NCBI RefSeq assembly: GCF_009939195.1
Contig: NZ_JAACKC010000002.1
Location: 356,620 to 420,619, forward strand
DNA from: Acinetobacter kanungonis
Lineage (GTDB): Bacteria; Pseudomonadota; Gammaproteobacteria; Pseudomonadales; Moraxellaceae
Direction: 5' to 3'
Length of the DNA: 64,000 nucleotides
Shown here: positions 8,236 to 17,957 of the stretch, piece by piece
Layout of the letters: each line of letters starts with the position of its first letter
How positions within the stretch are numbered: the first letter of the stretch is position 1
The notes under the pieces: generated by a model
Database searches by the model: none
Told to the model about the DNA's origin: nothing
The model's input: the letters and a program-made list of their open reading frames with translations, nothing else
Position numbers and translations under genes: made by a program

Positions 8236-8838
8236 GTGAATTTAAAAACTGTTTCCGGCTCTGCTGTTGAATTGTCTGAAGTTGCTTTCGGTCGTGAATT
8301 TAACGAAGCTCTTGTACACCAAGTTGTTACAGCTTACTTAGCTGGTGGTCGTCAAGGTTCGAAAGCTCAGAAATCACGTGCTGACGTATCTGGCGGTGGT
8401 AAAAAGCCATTCCGTCAAAAAGGTACTGGTCGCGCTCGTGCTGGTTCTATTCGTAGCCCAATCTGGGTTGGTGGTGGTAAAACTTTTGCTGCTCGTCCAC
8501 AAGATTGGTCTCAAAAAGTTAACCGCAAAATGTACCGCGGTGCAATGCAATGTATCTTAGCTGAACTTGTTCGCCAAGATCGTCTTGTATTAGTTGAAGA
8601 GATTGCTGTTGCAGCTCCAAAAACTAAAGAATTGCTTGCAAAACTTAACGACTTGAATGCTACTCGTGCATTGATCGTTACTGATGCTGTAGATGAGAAT
8701 CTATATCTAGCGGCTCGCAACATTCCACACGTTGATGTGGTTGATGCTGCTGCAATCGATCCTGTTAGCTTGATCGCGTTCGATAAAGTTGTTATGTCTG
8801 TTGCTGCTGCTAAGAAAATTGAGGTAGAACTCGGATGA
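8236..8838 (+). CDS. rplD: 50S ribosomal protein L4
   Basis: L4 lines the exit tunnel with an extended loop, and in E. coli it is the repressor of the S10 operon. It is 200 aa. The start is GTG at 8236, with GAGGGG (8223-8228) 7 nt upstream. The basic loop with [16 protein letters not shown] near residues 53-68 is intact. The TGA stop overlaps the rplW ATG in an ATGA junction (8835-8838), which implies translational coupling. In this organism L4 might act on the structured leader before rpsJ. Confidence 0.97.
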   Translation: MNLKTVSGSAVELSEVAFGREFNEALVHQVVTAYLAGGRQGSKAQKSRADVSGGGKKPFRQKGTGRARAGSIRSPIWVGGGKTFAARPQDWSQKVNRKMYRGAMQCILAELVRQDRLVLVEEIAVAAPKTKELLAKLNDLNATRALIVTDAVDENLYLAARNIPHVDVVDAAAIDPVSLIAFDKVVMSVAAAKKIEVELG

Positions 8839-9155
8839 ACAACGAACGTATCTATCAAGTCCTACAAGGACCTGTATTCTCAGAAAAAGCACAAGTTTTA
8901 GGTGAGACTGCTGGTGTTCAAGTATTCAAAGTTGCACTTGATGCAAACAAGCTTGAAATCAAAAAAGCAGTTGAACAACTCTTTGGTGTAGAAGTGGTTA
9001 AAGTAAACACGACTATCACTAAAGGTAAGTCTAAGCGCTTTGGTAAAACATTAGGACGTCGTTCTGATGTTAAAAAAGCATACGTCACCCTGAAAGCTGG
9101 CCAAGATGTAGAAATGGCTGACTTGGGCGATACCGCTGAAAGCGCAGCGGAATAA
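8835..9155 (+). CDS. rplW: 50S ribosomal protein L23
   Basis: L23 stands at the tunnel exit and is the docking site for trigger factor and SRP. The 106-aa protein has the expected EKAQVLGE start region and the basic [19 protein letters not shown] loop. It overlaps rplD by 4 nt and precedes rplB by 11 nt. The acidic C-terminal tail ([11 protein letters not shown]) is a small extension compared with E. coli L23 (100 aa). Confidence 0.97.
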   Translation: MNNERIYQVLQGPVFSEKAQVLGETAGVQVFKVALDANKLEIKKAVEQLFGVEVVKVNTTITKGKSKRFGKTLGRRSDVKKAYVTLKAGQDVEMADLGDTAESAAE

Positions 9156-9166
9156 GGACGAAAATT

Positions 9167-9991
9167 ATGCCGATTCAAAAATGTAAGCCAACGTCTCCAG
9201 GACGTCGCTTTGTAGAGAAAGTGGTTCATGACCACCTTCACAAAGGCGCTCCGTATGCTCCGTTGGTTGAAGCTAAAAAACGTACTGGTGGTCGTAACAA
9301 CAACGGTCACATCACGACTCGTCACGTTGGTGGCGGTCACAAGCAGCACTACCGTCTTGTTGACTTCAAACGTAACAAAGATGGCATTCCTGCTGTAGTT
9401 GAGCGTATCGAATACGATCCTAACCGTACTGCACACATCGCATTGTTGAAGTATGCTGACGGTGAACGTCGTTACATCATCGCACCTAAAGGTTTGCGTG
9501 CTGGCGATAAAGTACAATCTGGTAACGATGCTCCAATTCGTCCAGGTAACTGCTTACCGCTTCGCAATATGCCTATCGGTTCTACACTTCACAACATCGA
9601 ACTTAAAATCGGTAAAGGCGCGCAATTAGCTCGTTCTGCTGGTGCTTCTGTTCAGTTGTTAGGTCGTGACGGTTCTTATGCGATCATCCGTCTTCGTTCA
9701 GGTGAAATGCGTAAAGTTCACGTTGAATGTCGCGCTGTACTAGGTGAAGTTTCTAACCAAGAAAACAACCTTCGCTCACTAGGTAAAGCTGGTGCTGCAC
9801 GCTGGCGTGGTGTTCGTCCTACCGTACGTGGTATGGCGATGAACCCAGTTGACCACCCACATGGTGGTGGTGAAGGGCGTAACAAAGGTATTCAACCTGT
9901 AAGCCCATGGGGTCAAAAAGCTAAAGGGTACAAGACACGTACCAACAAGCGTACGACTAAGATGATTATTCGCGATCGTCGCGTCAAGTAA
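9167..9991 (+). CDS. rplB: 50S ribosomal protein L2
   Basis: L2 is a primary 23S rRNA binder needed for subunit association and peptidyl transferase assembly. The 274-aa protein has the [17 protein letters not shown] region near residues 43-59. The conserved histidine H230 lies in [10 protein letters not shown] close to the catalytic centre, and the tail is basic with [15 protein letters not shown] lies just upstream of the ATG. Confidence 0.98.
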   Translation: MPIQKCKPTSPGRRFVEKVVHDHLHKGAPYAPLVEAKKRTGGRNNNGHITTRHVGGGHKQHYRLVDFKRNKDGIPAVVERIEYDPNRTAHIALLKYADGERRYIIAPKGLRAGDKVQSGNDAPIRPGNCLPLRNMPIGSTLHNIELKIGKGAQLARSAGASVQLLGRDGSYAIIRLRSGEMRKVHVECRAVLGEVSNQENNLRSLGKAGAARWRGVRPTVRGMAMNPVDHPHGGGEGRNKGIQPVSPWGQKAKGYKTRTNKRTTKMIIRDRRVK

Positions 9992-10004
9992 AGGAATCTG
10001 ATTA

Positions 10005-10280
10005 ATGCCTCGTTCATTGAAAAAAGGTCCATTCGTCGATGCGCACTTGTTTGCTAAAGTTGAAGCTGCTATTGCTGCTAACAACCGTAAGCCGATCAAG
10101 ACTTGGTCACGTCGTTCGATGATCCTCCCGGATTTTGTTGGTTTAACAATCTCTGTACATAATGGCCGTAACCACGTTCCAGTAATCGTTACTGAACACA
10201 TGGTTGGTCACAAACTAGGTGAATTCGCGCCAACTCGTACCTATCGTGGTCACGGTGTTGACAAGAAGTCTAAACGTTAA
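10005..10280 (+). CDS. rpsS: 30S ribosomal protein S19
   Basis: S19 forms a complex with S13 in the 30S head near the A-site tRNA. The protein is 91 aa with the hallmark [12 protein letters not shown] start and the [15 protein letters not shown] motif near the C-terminus. AAGGAA precedes the ATG by about 8 nt. Confidence 0.98.
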   Translation: MPRSLKKGPFVDAHLFAKVEAAIAANNRKPIKTWSRRSMILPDFVGLTISVHNGRNHVPVIVTEHMVGHKLGEFAPTRTYRGHGVDKKSKR

Positions 10281-10291
10281 TAGGTGCTATG

Positions 10292-10621
10292 ATGGAAGTA
10301 ACTGCTAAATTACGCGGTGCCGCTATCTCGGCACAGAAAGCTCGTTTGGTTGCAGATCTTATCCGTGGCAAATCAGTTGCTCACGCGCTTAATATCTTAA
10401 ACTTCAGCAACAAGAAAGCTGCAGTTTTAGTTAAGAAAGCATTGGAATCTGCAATTGCGAATGCTGAACACAATAACAGTTTAGATGTAGACGACCTTAA
10501 AGTTTCTACGATTTACGTTGATGAAGGCATGAGCCTTAAACGTATTATGCCACGTGCTAAAGGCCGTGCAGATCGTATTACTAAGCGTACTTGTCACATC
10601 ACCGTTAAGGTAGGGGTTTGA
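10292..10621 (+). CDS. rplV: 50S ribosomal protein L22
   Basis: L22 has a long beta-hairpin that lines the exit tunnel and is a site of macrolide resistance. Two ATGs stand in tandem (10289 and 10292). AGGTG at 10282-10286 leaves 2 nt to the first and 5 nt to the second, so I prefer the second, giving 109 aa (METIAK-like start MEVTAKL). The hairpin region ending in [11 protein letters not shown] is intact. Confidence 0.96.
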
Positions 10622-10622
10622 T

Positions 10623-11378
10623 ATGGGTCAGAAGGTTCATCCAATCGGTATCCGCCTAGGTGTTGTGAAACGTCATAACGCTAACTGGTATGCGAATCCG
10701 AAACAATACGCTGAATACTTGCTTAAAGATTTACAAGTTCGTGAGTTTTTGACTAAAAAACTTAAGAACGCAATGATGAGCAATATTCTTATCGAACGTC
10801 CAACAGGCGCTGCTAAAATTACGATTAGCACTGCTCGTCCTGGTATCGTTATCGGTAAAAAAGGCGAAGACATTGAAAAATTACAGCGCGAACTTACCAA
10901 CATTATGGGTGTTCCAGCGCAAGTAAGCATCAACGAAATCGATCGCCCAGACTTAGATGCTCGTTTAGTTGCTGAAGCAATCGCTTCTCAATTAGAAAAG
11001 CGTGTTATGTTCCGTCGTGCTATGAAGCGTGCGGTACAAAACTCTATGCGTGCTGGTGCTAAAGGTATCAAAGTTGAAGTTTCTGGCCGTTTAGGTGGTG
11101 CAGAGATCGCTCGTACTGAATGGTATCGTGAAGGTCGTGTACCTTTGCATACACTTCGTGCAGACATCGACTACTCAACTATGCGCGCTGAAACTACTTA
11201 CGGTACGATTGGTGTTAAAGTATGGATCTTCCGTGGTGAGATCTTGGGTGGCATGAAACAAGTCATGAACCCAGCTCCAGCTGAAGAGCGTCCAGCTAAA
11301 CGCGGTCGTGGTCGTGGTGAAGGTCAAGAACAACGTCGTGGACGTCGTAACGACCGTGCTGCTGACAAGGGAGAATAA
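10623..11378 (+). CDS. rpsC: 30S ribosomal protein S3
   Basis: S3 forms part of the mRNA entry channel and its helicase. The N-terminal KH domain shows [13 protein letters not shown] with the GxxG loop near residues 76-88, and the C-terminal S3 domain ends near residue 210. At 251 aa it exceeds E. coli S3 (233 aa) through an Arg/Gly/Glu-rich tail from about residue 215. The tail is low complexity and probably disordered. The start is 1 nt past the rplV stop (TGATATG). Confidence 0.97.
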   Translation: MGQKVHPIGIRLGVVKRHNANWYANPKQYAEYLLKDLQVREFLTKKLKNAMMSNILIERPTGAAKITISTARPGIVIGKKGEDIEKLQRELTNIMGVPAQVSINEIDRPDLDARLVAEAIASQLEKRVMFRRAMKRAVQNSMRAGAKGIKVEVSGRLGGAEIARTEWYREGRVPLHTLRADIDYSTMRAETTYGTIGVKVWIFRGEILGGMKQVMNPAPAEERPAKRGRGRGEGQEQRRGRRNDRAADKGE

Positions 11379-11381
11379 TCC

Positions 11382-11795
11382 ATGTTGATGCCTAAACGTA
11401 CCAAATTCCGTAAAGTGCAAAAAGGCCGTAACACTGGTCTTGCGCACCGTGGTAGTACAGTATCATTTGGTACAATCGCACTTAAAGCAACTGAACGTGG
11501 TCGTATGACTTCACGTCAAATTGAAGCTGCGCGTCGTACCATTAGCCGTCGTGTTAAGCGTGGTGGTAAGATCTTTATCCGTGTATTCCCAGACAAACCA
11601 ATTACTGAAAAGCCATTAGAAGTTCGTATGGGTAACGGTAAAGGTAACGTGGAATACTGGGTTTGTGAAATCAAACCAGGTAAGATCCTGTACGAAATGG
11701 CAGGTGTGAACGATGAATTAGCAACTGAAGCTTTCAAGCTTGCTGCTGCTAAACTTCCGTTTAAAACCACTATCGTGACTCGGACGGTAATGTAA
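11382..11795 (+). CDS. rplP: 50S ribosomal protein L16
   Basis: L16 helps place A-site tRNA on the 50S subunit. The 137-aa length matches the family. The [13 protein letters not shown] segment is present; its arginine (R82) corresponds to the residue hydroxylated by YcfD/RoxA in E. coli. The ATG at 11382 has AAGGGAG about 8 nt upstream; a second ATG two codons later is less well spaced. The TAA stop overlaps the rpmC ATG by 1 nt. Confidence 0.97.
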   Translation: MLMPKRTKFRKVQKGRNTGLAHRGSTVSFGTIALKATERGRMTSRQIEAARRTISRRVKRGGKIFIRVFPDKPITEKPLEVRMGNGKGNVEYWVCEIKPGKILYEMAGVNDELATEAFKLAAAKLPFKTTIVTRTVM

Positions 11796-11992
11796 TGAAA
11801 ACTAAAGATCTACGTGAAAAGTCGGTAGAAGAGTTGACAGCTTTGCTTGATGAGCAACAGCTTAACCAATTCCGTCTTCGTATGGCTAAAGCAACTGGTC
11901 AATTGGGTAAATCGCACGAAGTTGCACTTACTCGCAAGACAATTGCTCGTATTAAGACCCTCCTTACCGAAAAACAGGGGAACGGACAATGA
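11795..11992 (+). CDS. rpmC: 50S ribosomal protein L29
   Basis: L29 is a two-helix protein beside L23 at the tunnel exit. It is 65 aa with the [15 protein letters not shown] start and an RRxIARIKT-like second helix ([10 protein letters not shown]). It shares 1 nt with rplP upstream and an ATGA junction with rpsQ downstream, so its translation is coupled on both sides. Confidence 0.97.
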   Translation: MKTKDLREKSVEELTALLDEQQLNQFRLRMAKATGQLGKSHEVALTRKTIARIKTLLTEKQGNGQ

Positions 11993-12246
11993 GTGAAAAA
12001 ACAGTCCGCACGTTAACCGGCAAAGTAGTAAGCGACAAAATGGACAAGTCTATTGTTGTGCTTATCGAACGTCGTGTTCAACACCCGTTGTATGGCAAAT
12101 CAATCCGCCGTTCAACTAAATTACATGCTCATGATGAGAACAACACTGCTAAATTAGGCGATGTTGTAACAATCAAAGAAAGCCGCCCAATTTCTAAAAC
12201 TAAGTCTTGGACTTTAGTTGAAGTTGTTGAAGCTGCTGCTGAGTAA
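11989..12246 (+). CDS. rpsQ: 30S ribosomal protein S17
   Basis: S17 is an OB-fold primary binder of 16S rRNA. The 85-aa protein has [18 protein letters not shown] at its N-terminus and the [12 protein letters not shown] segment. It is the last gene of the S10 operon in the classical scheme, and an 89-bp gap with a very long hairpin follows before rplN. Confidence 0.97.
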   Translation: MSEKTVRTLTGKVVSDKMDKSIVVLIERRVQHPLYGKSIRRSTKLHAHDENNTAKLGDVVTIKESRPISKTKSWTLVEVVEAAAE

Positions 12247-12257
12247 TTAAACGTTCT

Positions 12258-12317
12258 TGCATCATCGGTCAATTTCGAGTACTCTTTGAGCCTTTCGAAA
12301 TTGCGACCGGTGATGCA
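12258..12317 (+). promoter_or_regulatory. Long imperfect hairpin between rpsQ and rplN (S10/spc junction)
   Basis: Thirteen-base arms at 12258-12270 and 12305-12317 pair with a single G-U. Eight further pairs (12271-12278 with 12295-12302) continue the stem across a 2-nt bulge, leaving a 16-nt loop. No T tract follows, and the hairpin ends about 18 nt before the rplN start. It could be an RNase III processing site or a ribosomal-protein binding leader for the spc genes. Confidence 0.55.
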
Positions 12318-12335
12318 CGGTTTTGGAGTAGGGCA

Positions 12336-12704
12336 ATGATTCAAACCGAAAGCATGCTCGACGTAGCAGACAACAGTGGTGCTCGCCGCGTACAATGTAT
12401 TAAAGTACTTGGTGGTTCACATCGTCGTTATGCTTCAGTTGGCGATATTATTAAAGTTACTGTAAAAGAAGCTATTCCACGCGCACGTGTTAAAAAAGGT
12501 GACGTGATGAATGCTGTGGTTGTACGTACAAAATTCGGCATCCGTCGTCCAGACGGTTCTGTGATTCGTTTCGACGATAACGCAGCTGTTATTTTGAACA
12601 ACAACAAAGCGCCGATTGCAACTCGTATTTTCGGACCAGTGACTCGTGAACTTCGTACTGAACAGTTCATGAAAATCATTTCATTGGCTCCTGAAGTTCT
12701 ATAA
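12336..12704 (+). CDS. rplN: 50S ribosomal protein L14
   Basis: L14 lies at the subunit interface and binds the ribosome-silencing factor RsfS in other bacteria. It is 122 aa, starts [16 protein letters not shown] and has the conserved [15 protein letters not shown] segment. TTGGAG lies about 9 nt upstream of the ATG. It heads the spc gene group and is preceded by a long hairpin leader. Confidence 0.98.
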   Translation: MIQTESMLDVADNSGARRVQCIKVLGGSHRRYASVGDIIKVTVKEAIPRARVKKGDVMNAVVVRTKFGIRRPDGSVIRFDDNAAVILNNNKAPIATRIFGPVTRELRTEQFMKIISLAPEVL

Positions 12705-12713
12705 GAGGCACTC

Positions 12714-13031
12714 ATGGCTAAGATTAAAAAAGGCGATCAAGTAATTGTGATCGCAGGTAAAGAAAAAGGCAAACAGGGTACTGTTCTGTCTGTTTCTAAT
12801 GACCGTGTTATGGTTGAAGGCCTTAACTTGGTTAAGAAGCATCAAAAGCCGAACCGTGCAACAGGTGCTGAAGGCGCTATCGTTACACAAGAAGCTTCGC
12901 TTCATATCTCTAATGTGGCAATTTTTAATGCTACAACCCAAAAGGCTGACCGTGTTGGTTACCAAGTGATTGAAGGCGTGAAAACTCGCGTTTACAAGTC
13001 AAATGGTGAATCAGTGGCGGTAGCGAAGTAA
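12714..13031 (+). CDS. rplX: 50S ribosomal protein L24
   Basis: L24 is an assembly initiator of the 50S subunit. The 105-aa protein has the KOW motif near its N-terminus (KKGDQVIVIAGKEKGKQGTV) and the HQKPN segment. AAGAGG is placed about 6 nt before the ATG. Confidence 0.97.
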   Translation: MAKIKKGDQVIVIAGKEKGKQGTVLSVSNDRVMVEGLNLVKKHQKPNRATGAEGAIVTQEASLHISNVAIFNATTQKADRVGYQVIEGVKTRVYKSNGESVAVAK

Positions 13032-13046
13032 TAGGTTGAGAAGGCA

Positions 13047-13583
13047 ATGGCCAGACTTAAAACGCGTTACAATGACGAACTTAAAGCTCAGTTACAAGAG
13101 ACTTTAGGCGTTAAAAATGTGATGGATATTCCTCGCATTACTAAAATCACGATCAACATGGGTGTTGGTGCAGCTGCTGCTGACAAAAAACTCCTTGATG
13201 GTGCTCTTGCTGATATGCAAGCAATTGCTGGTCAAAAACCAGTGCTTACATTAGCTCGCAAATCAATCGCTGGTTTCAAAATCCGTGATGGTTGGCCGAT
13301 CGGTTGTAAAGTTACTTTACGCGGCGAACGTATGTACGAATTCTTAGACCGTTTGATCTCTATCGCGATCCCTCGTATTCGTGACTTCCGTGGTTTCTCT
13401 TCGAAATCATTTGATGGTCGTGGTAACTACTCTATGGGTCTTAAAGAGCAAATCGTTTTCCCTGAAATCGATTTCGATAAGATTGATCGTATTCGTGGTA
13501 TGGATATTACCGTTACTACGACTGCTCGCACCGATGACGAAGGCCGTGCGCTTATGCGTGCATTCGGCTTCCCGTTCAAATAA
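13047..13583 (+). CDS. rplE: 50S ribosomal protein L5
   Basis: L5 binds 5S rRNA and contacts the P-site tRNA and S13. The protein is 178 aa with KITINMGVG near residues 32-40 and the [20 protein letters not shown] region near 112-131. In E. coli the S8 repressor site on spc mRNA overlaps the rplX-rplE junction; I do not see that structure clearly in the 15-nt gap here. Confidence 0.97.
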   Translation: MARLKTRYNDELKAQLQETLGVKNVMDIPRITKITINMGVGAAAADKKLLDGALADMQAIAGQKPVLTLARKSIAGFKIRDGWPIGCKVTLRGERMYEFLDRLISIAIPRIRDFRGFSSKSFDGRGNYSMGLKEQIVFPEIDFDKIDRIRGMDITVTTTARTDDEGRALMRAFGFPFK

Positions 13584-13592
13584 GAGGTCGAT

Positions 13593-13898
13593 ATGGCTAA
13601 GAAAGGTATGATTAATCGCGAATTGAAACGCGAAAAGACTGTTGCTAAATTTGCTGCAAAACGTGCTGAATTAAAAGCTACGATTGCAAATGTAAATGCA
13701 AGCGACGAAGAGCGTTTCGAAGCGATGATGAAGTTACAAGCATTACCACGTAATGCGTCTCCAGTACGTCTTCGTAACCGTTGTGGTTTAACTGGTCGTC
13801 CTCATGGTTACTTCCGTAAGTTCGGCTTAAGCCGTAACAAATTACGTGACACAGTAATGCAAGGTGATGTACCGGGCGTTGTTAAGGCAAGCTGGTAA
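13593..13898 (+). CDS. rpsN: 30S ribosomal protein S14 (zinc-independent type)
   Basis: S14 completes the 30S head late in assembly. The 101-aa form has a single cysteine ([21 protein letters not shown] region, about residues 64-84) and no CxxC pairs. It is therefore the long, zinc-free type rather than the zinc ribbon type. GAGG precedes the ATG. Confidence 0.97.
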   Translation: MAKKGMINRELKREKTVAKFAAKRAELKATIANVNASDEERFEAMMKLQALPRNASPVRLRNRCGLTGRPHGYFRKFGLSRNKLRDTVMQGDVPGVVKASW

Positions 13899-13911
13899 GG
13901 AGCGACTATAA

Positions 13912-14307
13912 ATGAGTATGCAAGATACCGTTGCCGACATGTTAACACGTGTTCGTAACGCACAAATGGCTAAGAAACAAACTGTTTCTATGCCTAATTC
14001 TAAGTTGAAAGTTGCAATTGCAAACGTACTTCAACAAGAAGGTTATGTTTCAAACGTAGAAGTTGCTGAAGTTGAAGGCAAAGCTACTTTGACCATCACT
14101 TTAAAATATTTCGAAGGCAAACCAGTTATCGAAACTGTGAAGCGCGTAAGCCGTCCAGGTCTTCGCCAATATCGCGGTAAAGATGCACTTCCGAGCGTTA
14201 AGCAAGGTTTAGGTATTGCAATTGTTTCTACAAGCAAAGGCATCATGACTGATCGCGCTGCACGTGCTGCAGGCGTTGGTGGTGAAGTTATTGCTTTTGT
14301 TTCTTAA
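13912..14307 (+). CDS. rpsH: 30S ribosomal protein S8
   Basis: S8 is a primary 16S rRNA binder and in E. coli is the translational repressor of the spc operon. It is 131 aa with [18 protein letters not shown] at the start and the [21 protein letters not shown]-terminal block that binds RNA. AAGGAG lies about 9 nt before the ATG. Confidence 0.98.
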   Translation: MSMQDTVADMLTRVRNAQMAKKQTVSMPNSKLKVAIANVLQQEGYVSNVEVAEVEGKATLTITLKYFEGKPVIETVKRVSRPGLRQYRGKDALPSVKQGLGIAIVSTSKGIMTDRAARAAGVGGEVIAFVS

Positions 14308-14320
14308 TAGGTGATTCCTC

Positions 14321-14854
14321 ATGTCTCGTGTGGCTAAAGCCCCAGTAACTGTACCTAACGGTGTTACAGTTACTCAGAACGGCCGGCAGGTCGAAGTGAA
14401 AGGCAGTAAAGGTACTTTGTCTTTCAACCTGCATGCGCTGGTCGAGCTTAAACAGGAAGACGGTATTTTAGCTGTTGCTCCAAAAACTGAGTCGAAAGAC
14501 GCTTGGATGCAAGCTGGTACTGCTCGCGCTGTGCTTAACAACCTTGTAAAAGGTGTGAGCGAAGGCTTCGAACGCAAGTTACAACTTATCGGTGTTGGTT
14601 ATAAAGCTGCGGTTAAAGGTAACATTGTTAACCTTAACCTTGGTTTCTCTCACCCGATCGATTATACGCTTCCTGAAGGTGTAACTGCTGAAACTCCTAC
14701 AGCAACTGAAATTATCCTTAAATCTGCTGATAAAGCAGCTTTAGGTCAAGTTGCTGCAGATATCCGTGGTTACCGTCCGCCAGAGCCTTATAAAGGTAAA
14801 GGTGTTCGTTATTCTAACGAAGTTGTACTTCGTAAAGAAGCTAAGAAGAAATAA
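14321..14854 (+). CDS. rplF: 50S ribosomal protein L6
   Basis: L6 lies near the factor-binding site beside the sarcin-ricin loop. The 177-aa protein has the [12 protein letters not shown] block and the C-terminal [17 protein letters not shown] signature. AGGTG is about 9 nt before the ATG. Confidence 0.98.
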   Translation: MSRVAKAPVTVPNGVTVTQNGRQVEVKGSKGTLSFNLHALVELKQEDGILAVAPKTESKDAWMQAGTARAVLNNLVKGVSEGFERKLQLIGVGYKAAVKGNIVNLNLGFSHPIDYTLPEGVTAETPTATEIILKSADKAALGQVAADIRGYRPPEPYKGKGVRYSNEVVLRKEAKKK

Positions 14855-14868
14855 GGCGCGAGGTTCTT

Positions 14869-15219
14869 ATGAACGAAAAGAAACAATCCCGTTTGCGTCG
14901 TGCGAAAAGCACACGCTTGCACATTCGTGCATTGGGTGCGACTCGTTTGTGTGTAAACCGCACTCCGCGTCACATCTATGCTCAAGTTATCTCAGCAGAT
15001 GGTGGCAAAGTTTTAGCGCAAGCTTCAACTTTAGATGCTACTTTACGTTCGGGTTCAACTGGTAATATTGAAGCAGCGACTAAAGTAGGTGCTTTAATCG
15101 CAGAGCGTGCTAAAGCAGCTGGTGTTACTAAAGTTGCATTTGACCGTTCTGGTTTTAAATATCATGGTCGTATCAAAGCCTTGGCTGATGCTGCTCGTGA
15201 AAACGGCTTGGAGTTCTAA
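14869..15219 (+). CDS. rplR: 50S ribosomal protein L18
   Basis: L18 binds 5S rRNA together with L5 and L25. The 116-aa protein has the basic N-terminus [18 protein letters not shown] and the [20 protein letters not shown]-terminal signature. GCGAGG stands upstream of the ATG. It ends 2 nt before rpsE. Confidence 0.98.
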   Translation: MNEKKQSRLRRAKSTRLHIRALGATRLCVNRTPRHIYAQVISADGGKVLAQASTLDATLRSGSTGNIEAATKVGALIAERAKAAGVTKVAFDRSGFKYHGRIKALADAARENGLEF

Positions 15220-15221
15220 TC

Positions 15222-15719
15222 ATGGCTAAAGTTGAACAAAACGAAGGTCTTGTTGAAAAGCTGGTTGCCGTTGATCGTGTAGCCAAAGTTGTTAAGGGTG
15301 GTCGTATCTTCTCTTTCACAGCATTAACTGTTGTGGGTGATGGTAATGGTCGCGTAGGTTTCGGTCGTGGTAAAGCTCGTGAGGTTCCAGCTGCTATTTC
15401 TAAAGCACTTGAAGCTGCACGTCGCAACATGATTACTGTAGACCTTGCTGGTACTACTTTACAACATCCTGTGAATGCGCGTCATGGTGCAAGCCGTGTG
15501 TACATGCAACCTGCTTCTGAAGGTACTGGCGTAATCGCTGGTGGCGCAATGCGTGCCGTTCTTGAAGCTGCAGGCGTACATAACGTACTTGCTAAATGTT
15601 ACGGTTCTACAAACGCTGCGAACGTTGTAAACGCAACTTTCAAAGGTTTGCGTGATATGACTTCTCCAGAGAAAGTAGCTGCTAAACGTGGTCTTTCTGT
15701 AGAACAAATTCAAGGGTAA
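15222..15719 (+). CDS. rpsE: 30S ribosomal protein S5
   Basis: S5 lines the mRNA entry channel; alterations in its loop give spectinomycin resistance and ambiguity phenotypes. The 165-aa protein has the double-stranded-RNA-binding-like domain with [17 protein letters not shown] near residues 20-36 and [16 protein letters not shown] in the C-terminal domain. It follows rplR by 2 nt and precedes rpmD by 6 nt. Confidence 0.98.
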   Translation: MAKVEQNEGLVEKLVAVDRVAKVVKGGRIFSFTALTVVGDGNGRVGFGRGKAREVPAAISKALEAARRNMITVDLAGTTLQHPVNARHGASRVYMQPASEGTGVIAGGAMRAVLEAAGVHNVLAKCYGSTNAANVVNATFKGLRDMTSPEKVAAKRGLSVEQIQG

Positions 15720-15725
15720 TCAATC

Positions 15726-15902
15726 ATGAAAACGATTAAAGTTACCCAGACTAAATCTTCTTCGCACCGCTTGAAAAATCACAAGCTTTGCTTACAAGGT
15801 TTAGGTCTGCGTCGTATTGGTCATACGGTAGAAGTGCAAGATACGCCTTCTAACCGCGGTATGATCAACAAAGTCTACTATATGGTTAGTGTAGAGGAAT
15901 AA
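15726..15902 (+). CDS. rpmD: 50S ribosomal protein L30
   Basis: This 58-codon gene sits between rpsE and rplO, where L30 is expected. The protein begins [20 protein letters not shown] and contains [20 protein letters not shown] and a final INKVYYMV segment, the full L30 pattern. GGGTAAT at the rpsE stop provides the upstream ribosome site. It is followed by rplO after 3 nt. Confidence 0.97.
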
Positions 15903-15905
15903 GCC

Positions 15906-16346
15906 ATGACTCTGCGTTTAAATGAACTTGCACCTGCAGAAGGTGCTAAGCGTGATAATCTTCGTCTAGGCCGTGGTATCGGTTCTGGCGTTGGTAAGAC
16001 TGGTGGTCGTGGTATCAAAGGTCAAAACTCACGTAAAAGTGGTGGTACTCGTCCGGGCTTTGAAGGCGGTCAAACTGCGTTATATCGTCGTTTGCCTAAA
16101 TTCGGCTTCACTAGCCAAATCGCTTTAAAAACTGCTGAAGTACGTTTATCAGAGCTTGCTAAAGTTGAAGGTGATATCGTTTCACTTGAAACTTTAAAAG
16201 CGGCGAATGTTGTACGTAAAGATATGCTTCGTGCTCGTATCGTACTTTCTGGTGAAATTACTCGTGCATTCACTGTTCAAGGTGTTGCATTGACTAAAGG
16301 CGCTAAAGCTGCTGTTGAAGCTGCTGGCGGCAAAGTCGAGGAGTAA
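15906..16346 (+). CDS. rplO: 50S ribosomal protein L15
   Basis: L15 is a late 50S assembly protein whose N-terminal tail runs into the rRNA core. The 146-aa protein has the glycine/arginine-rich tail with [17 protein letters not shown] at about residues 20-37 and the RLPKFGF segment near 62-68. The C-terminal half is typical, with [17 protein letters not shown]. The stop lies 6 nt before secY. Confidence 0.97.
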   Translation: MTLRLNELAPAEGAKRDNLRLGRGIGSGVGKTGGRGIKGQNSRKSGGTRPGFEGGQTALYRRLPKFGFTSQIALKTAEVRLSELAKVEGDIVSLETLKAANVVRKDMLRARIVLSGEITRAFTVQGVALTKGAKAAVEAAGGKVEE

Positions 16347-16352
16347 TCGCGA

Positions 16353-17711
16353 GTGTCTATGTCTCCTAGTTCTTCAGGTCATGTTCACATGATGAAAGGG
16401 CAACCATTTTACGTGAAATACCGTGAAATTATTCGCCGAATGATGTTTCTCTTCGGTGCATTGTTGGTTTTTCGACTAGGAGCGCATATTCCAGTACCGG
16501 GCATTAATAATGCTGCACTTGAAAACCTTTTTAATGCAAACCAGGGTACGATCCTTGGTTTGTTTAACATGTTTTCAGGTGGTGCTTTAGAAAGAATGTC
16601 AATTCTTGCCTTGGGAATTATGCCGTATATTTCTGCCTCGATTATTGTGCAGTTAATGTCGACAGTGATTCCATCACTCGAAGCTTTGAAGAAAGAGGGT
16701 GAGCAAGGAAAACGTAAGATTAACCAATATACACGTCAAGGTACGTTGCTTCTTGCTTTAGTGCAGGCAACAGGGATGTGTGCTGGTTTGATCAGTCAGG
16801 GCATTACGCTGTCTGCTGGTTTAGCCTTCTACGTTCCAGCTGTAACTTCATTGGTTGCAGGTACTATGTTCTTAATGTGGTTGGGCGAACAAATTACCGA
16901 ACGCGGAGTGGGCAATGGTATTTCCATGATCATTTTCGCGGGTATTGTTGCCGGATTGCCGAATTTAATTATGCAATCTATTTCATCGGTAGATAATGGT
17001 CAAACAAGCTTGATTGGCTTGGCTATTTTTGGCTTGTTATCCCTAGCGGTGTTGGCAGCAATTGTGTTTATTGAGAAAGCGCAACGTCGTATTCCAGTGA
17101 ACTATGCTCAAAAACAGCAAGGTCGTCGTGTATTTACTGCGCAGCAAACGCATTTGCCATTGAAAATTAATATGGCAGGTGTGATTCCAGCGATCTTTGC
17201 GAGTTCTTTACTATTGTTTCCAGCCAGTCTGGGTCAATGGGTAGGTAGCTCAGATCCAAGTGCAGGGATTATCAAGCGTAGTCTGCAAGATTTGGCTCTT
17301 TTATTGTCGCCTGGACAGCCGTTGTATTTGGTGCTCTTTGGTGCGTTAATTATCTTTTTCTGTTATTTCTATACGGCGCTAGTATTTAGTCCTAAAGAAG
17401 TATCAGAGAACTTAAAACGCAGCGGAGCTTATGTGCCTGGTATTCGCCCAGGTGAGCAAACTGCTCGTTATTTAGATCATATTCTCAATCGTTTGACATT
17501 TATTGGTGCGATTTATATTACGATCGTGTGTTTAATGCCGATGATTCTGCAAAGCTCGTTTGGTATCCCATTCTATTTAGGTGGTACTTCTTTGCTGATC
17601 GTTGTTGTTGTGGTTATGGATTTCATGGCGCAATTGCAAGCACACCTGACTTCTCATCAATATGATAATCAAACGTTAATGAGAAAAACGACTGCTCATC
17701 CGAAGGGATAA
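16353..17711 (+). CDS. secY: Preprotein translocase channel subunit SecY
   Basis: SecY forms the inner-membrane protein-conducting channel with SecE and SecG. The 452-aa protein has ten hydrophobic segments. The plug region contains [13 protein letters not shown] near residue 77, and the cytoplasmic loop before the C-terminal helices shows RRIPVNYAQ (about 248-256). The start is taken as GTG at 16353, because GAGGAG (16338-16343) lies 9 nt ahead; an ATG two codons later (16359) would leave 15 nt. The base composition is closer to bulk genes than to the highly biased ribosomal genes around it. Confidence 0.98.
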
Positions 17712-17731
17712 GCGCACTTAGAGGTTTCATC

Positions 17732-17848
17732 ATGAAAGTACAAGCTTCTGTAAAGAAAATTTGTGGTAGCTGTAAAGTTATCCGTCGTAATGGGGTTATT
17801 CGCGTAATTTGCAGCGCAGAACCTCGTCATAAGCAGCGTCAAGGTTAA
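17732..17848 (+). CDS. rpmJ: 50S ribosomal protein L36 (zinc-binding form)
   Basis: A 38-codon gene directly after secY, the usual place. The protein starts [15 protein letters not shown] and keeps C11, C14, C27 and H33, the four ligands of the zinc-ribbon form of L36. GAGG at 17721-17724 is 7 nt upstream of the ATG. It ends the spc gene group. A 109-bp gap with promoter elements follows. Confidence 0.96.
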
Positions 17849-17865
17849 AATCTGATCAAGACCTG

Positions 17866-17895
17866 TTGATTTCAGTAGGCTAATTAGGTTATTAT
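17866..17895 (+). promoter_or_regulatory. Candidate promoter of the alpha operon (rpsM-rplQ)
   Basis: TTGATT (17866-17871) and TATTAT (17890-17895) are separated by 18 bp, giving a start near 17902 and a leader of about 56 nt. It would provide a second entry point for rpsM, rpsK, rpsD, rpoA and rplQ besides read-through from spc. Confidence 0.55.
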
Positions 17896-17922
17896 CCGCC
17901 CCTCAAGATTTTTGTGGGGCGG
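17896..17922 (+). promoter_or_regulatory. GC-rich hairpin before rpsM
   Basis: CCGCCCC (17896-17902) pairs perfectly with GGGGCGG (17916-17922) around a 13-nt loop. No T tract follows, so it is not a standard terminator. It lies between rpmJ and rpsM and forms fully only in read-through transcripts from spc. It could be a processing point or part of an S4-responsive alpha leader; the E. coli pseudoknot is not recognisable. Confidence 0.4.
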
Positions 17923-17957
17923 TTGATTATCTCTACTGCCTTTTTGGAGAAAATTGA

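Noticed and set aside
9779..10201. Long minus-strand frames inside the ribosomal-protein genes (for example 140 codons here)
   Set aside because: They are shadows of strongly biased ribosomal genes on the other strand and have no ribosome sites or protein-like features.
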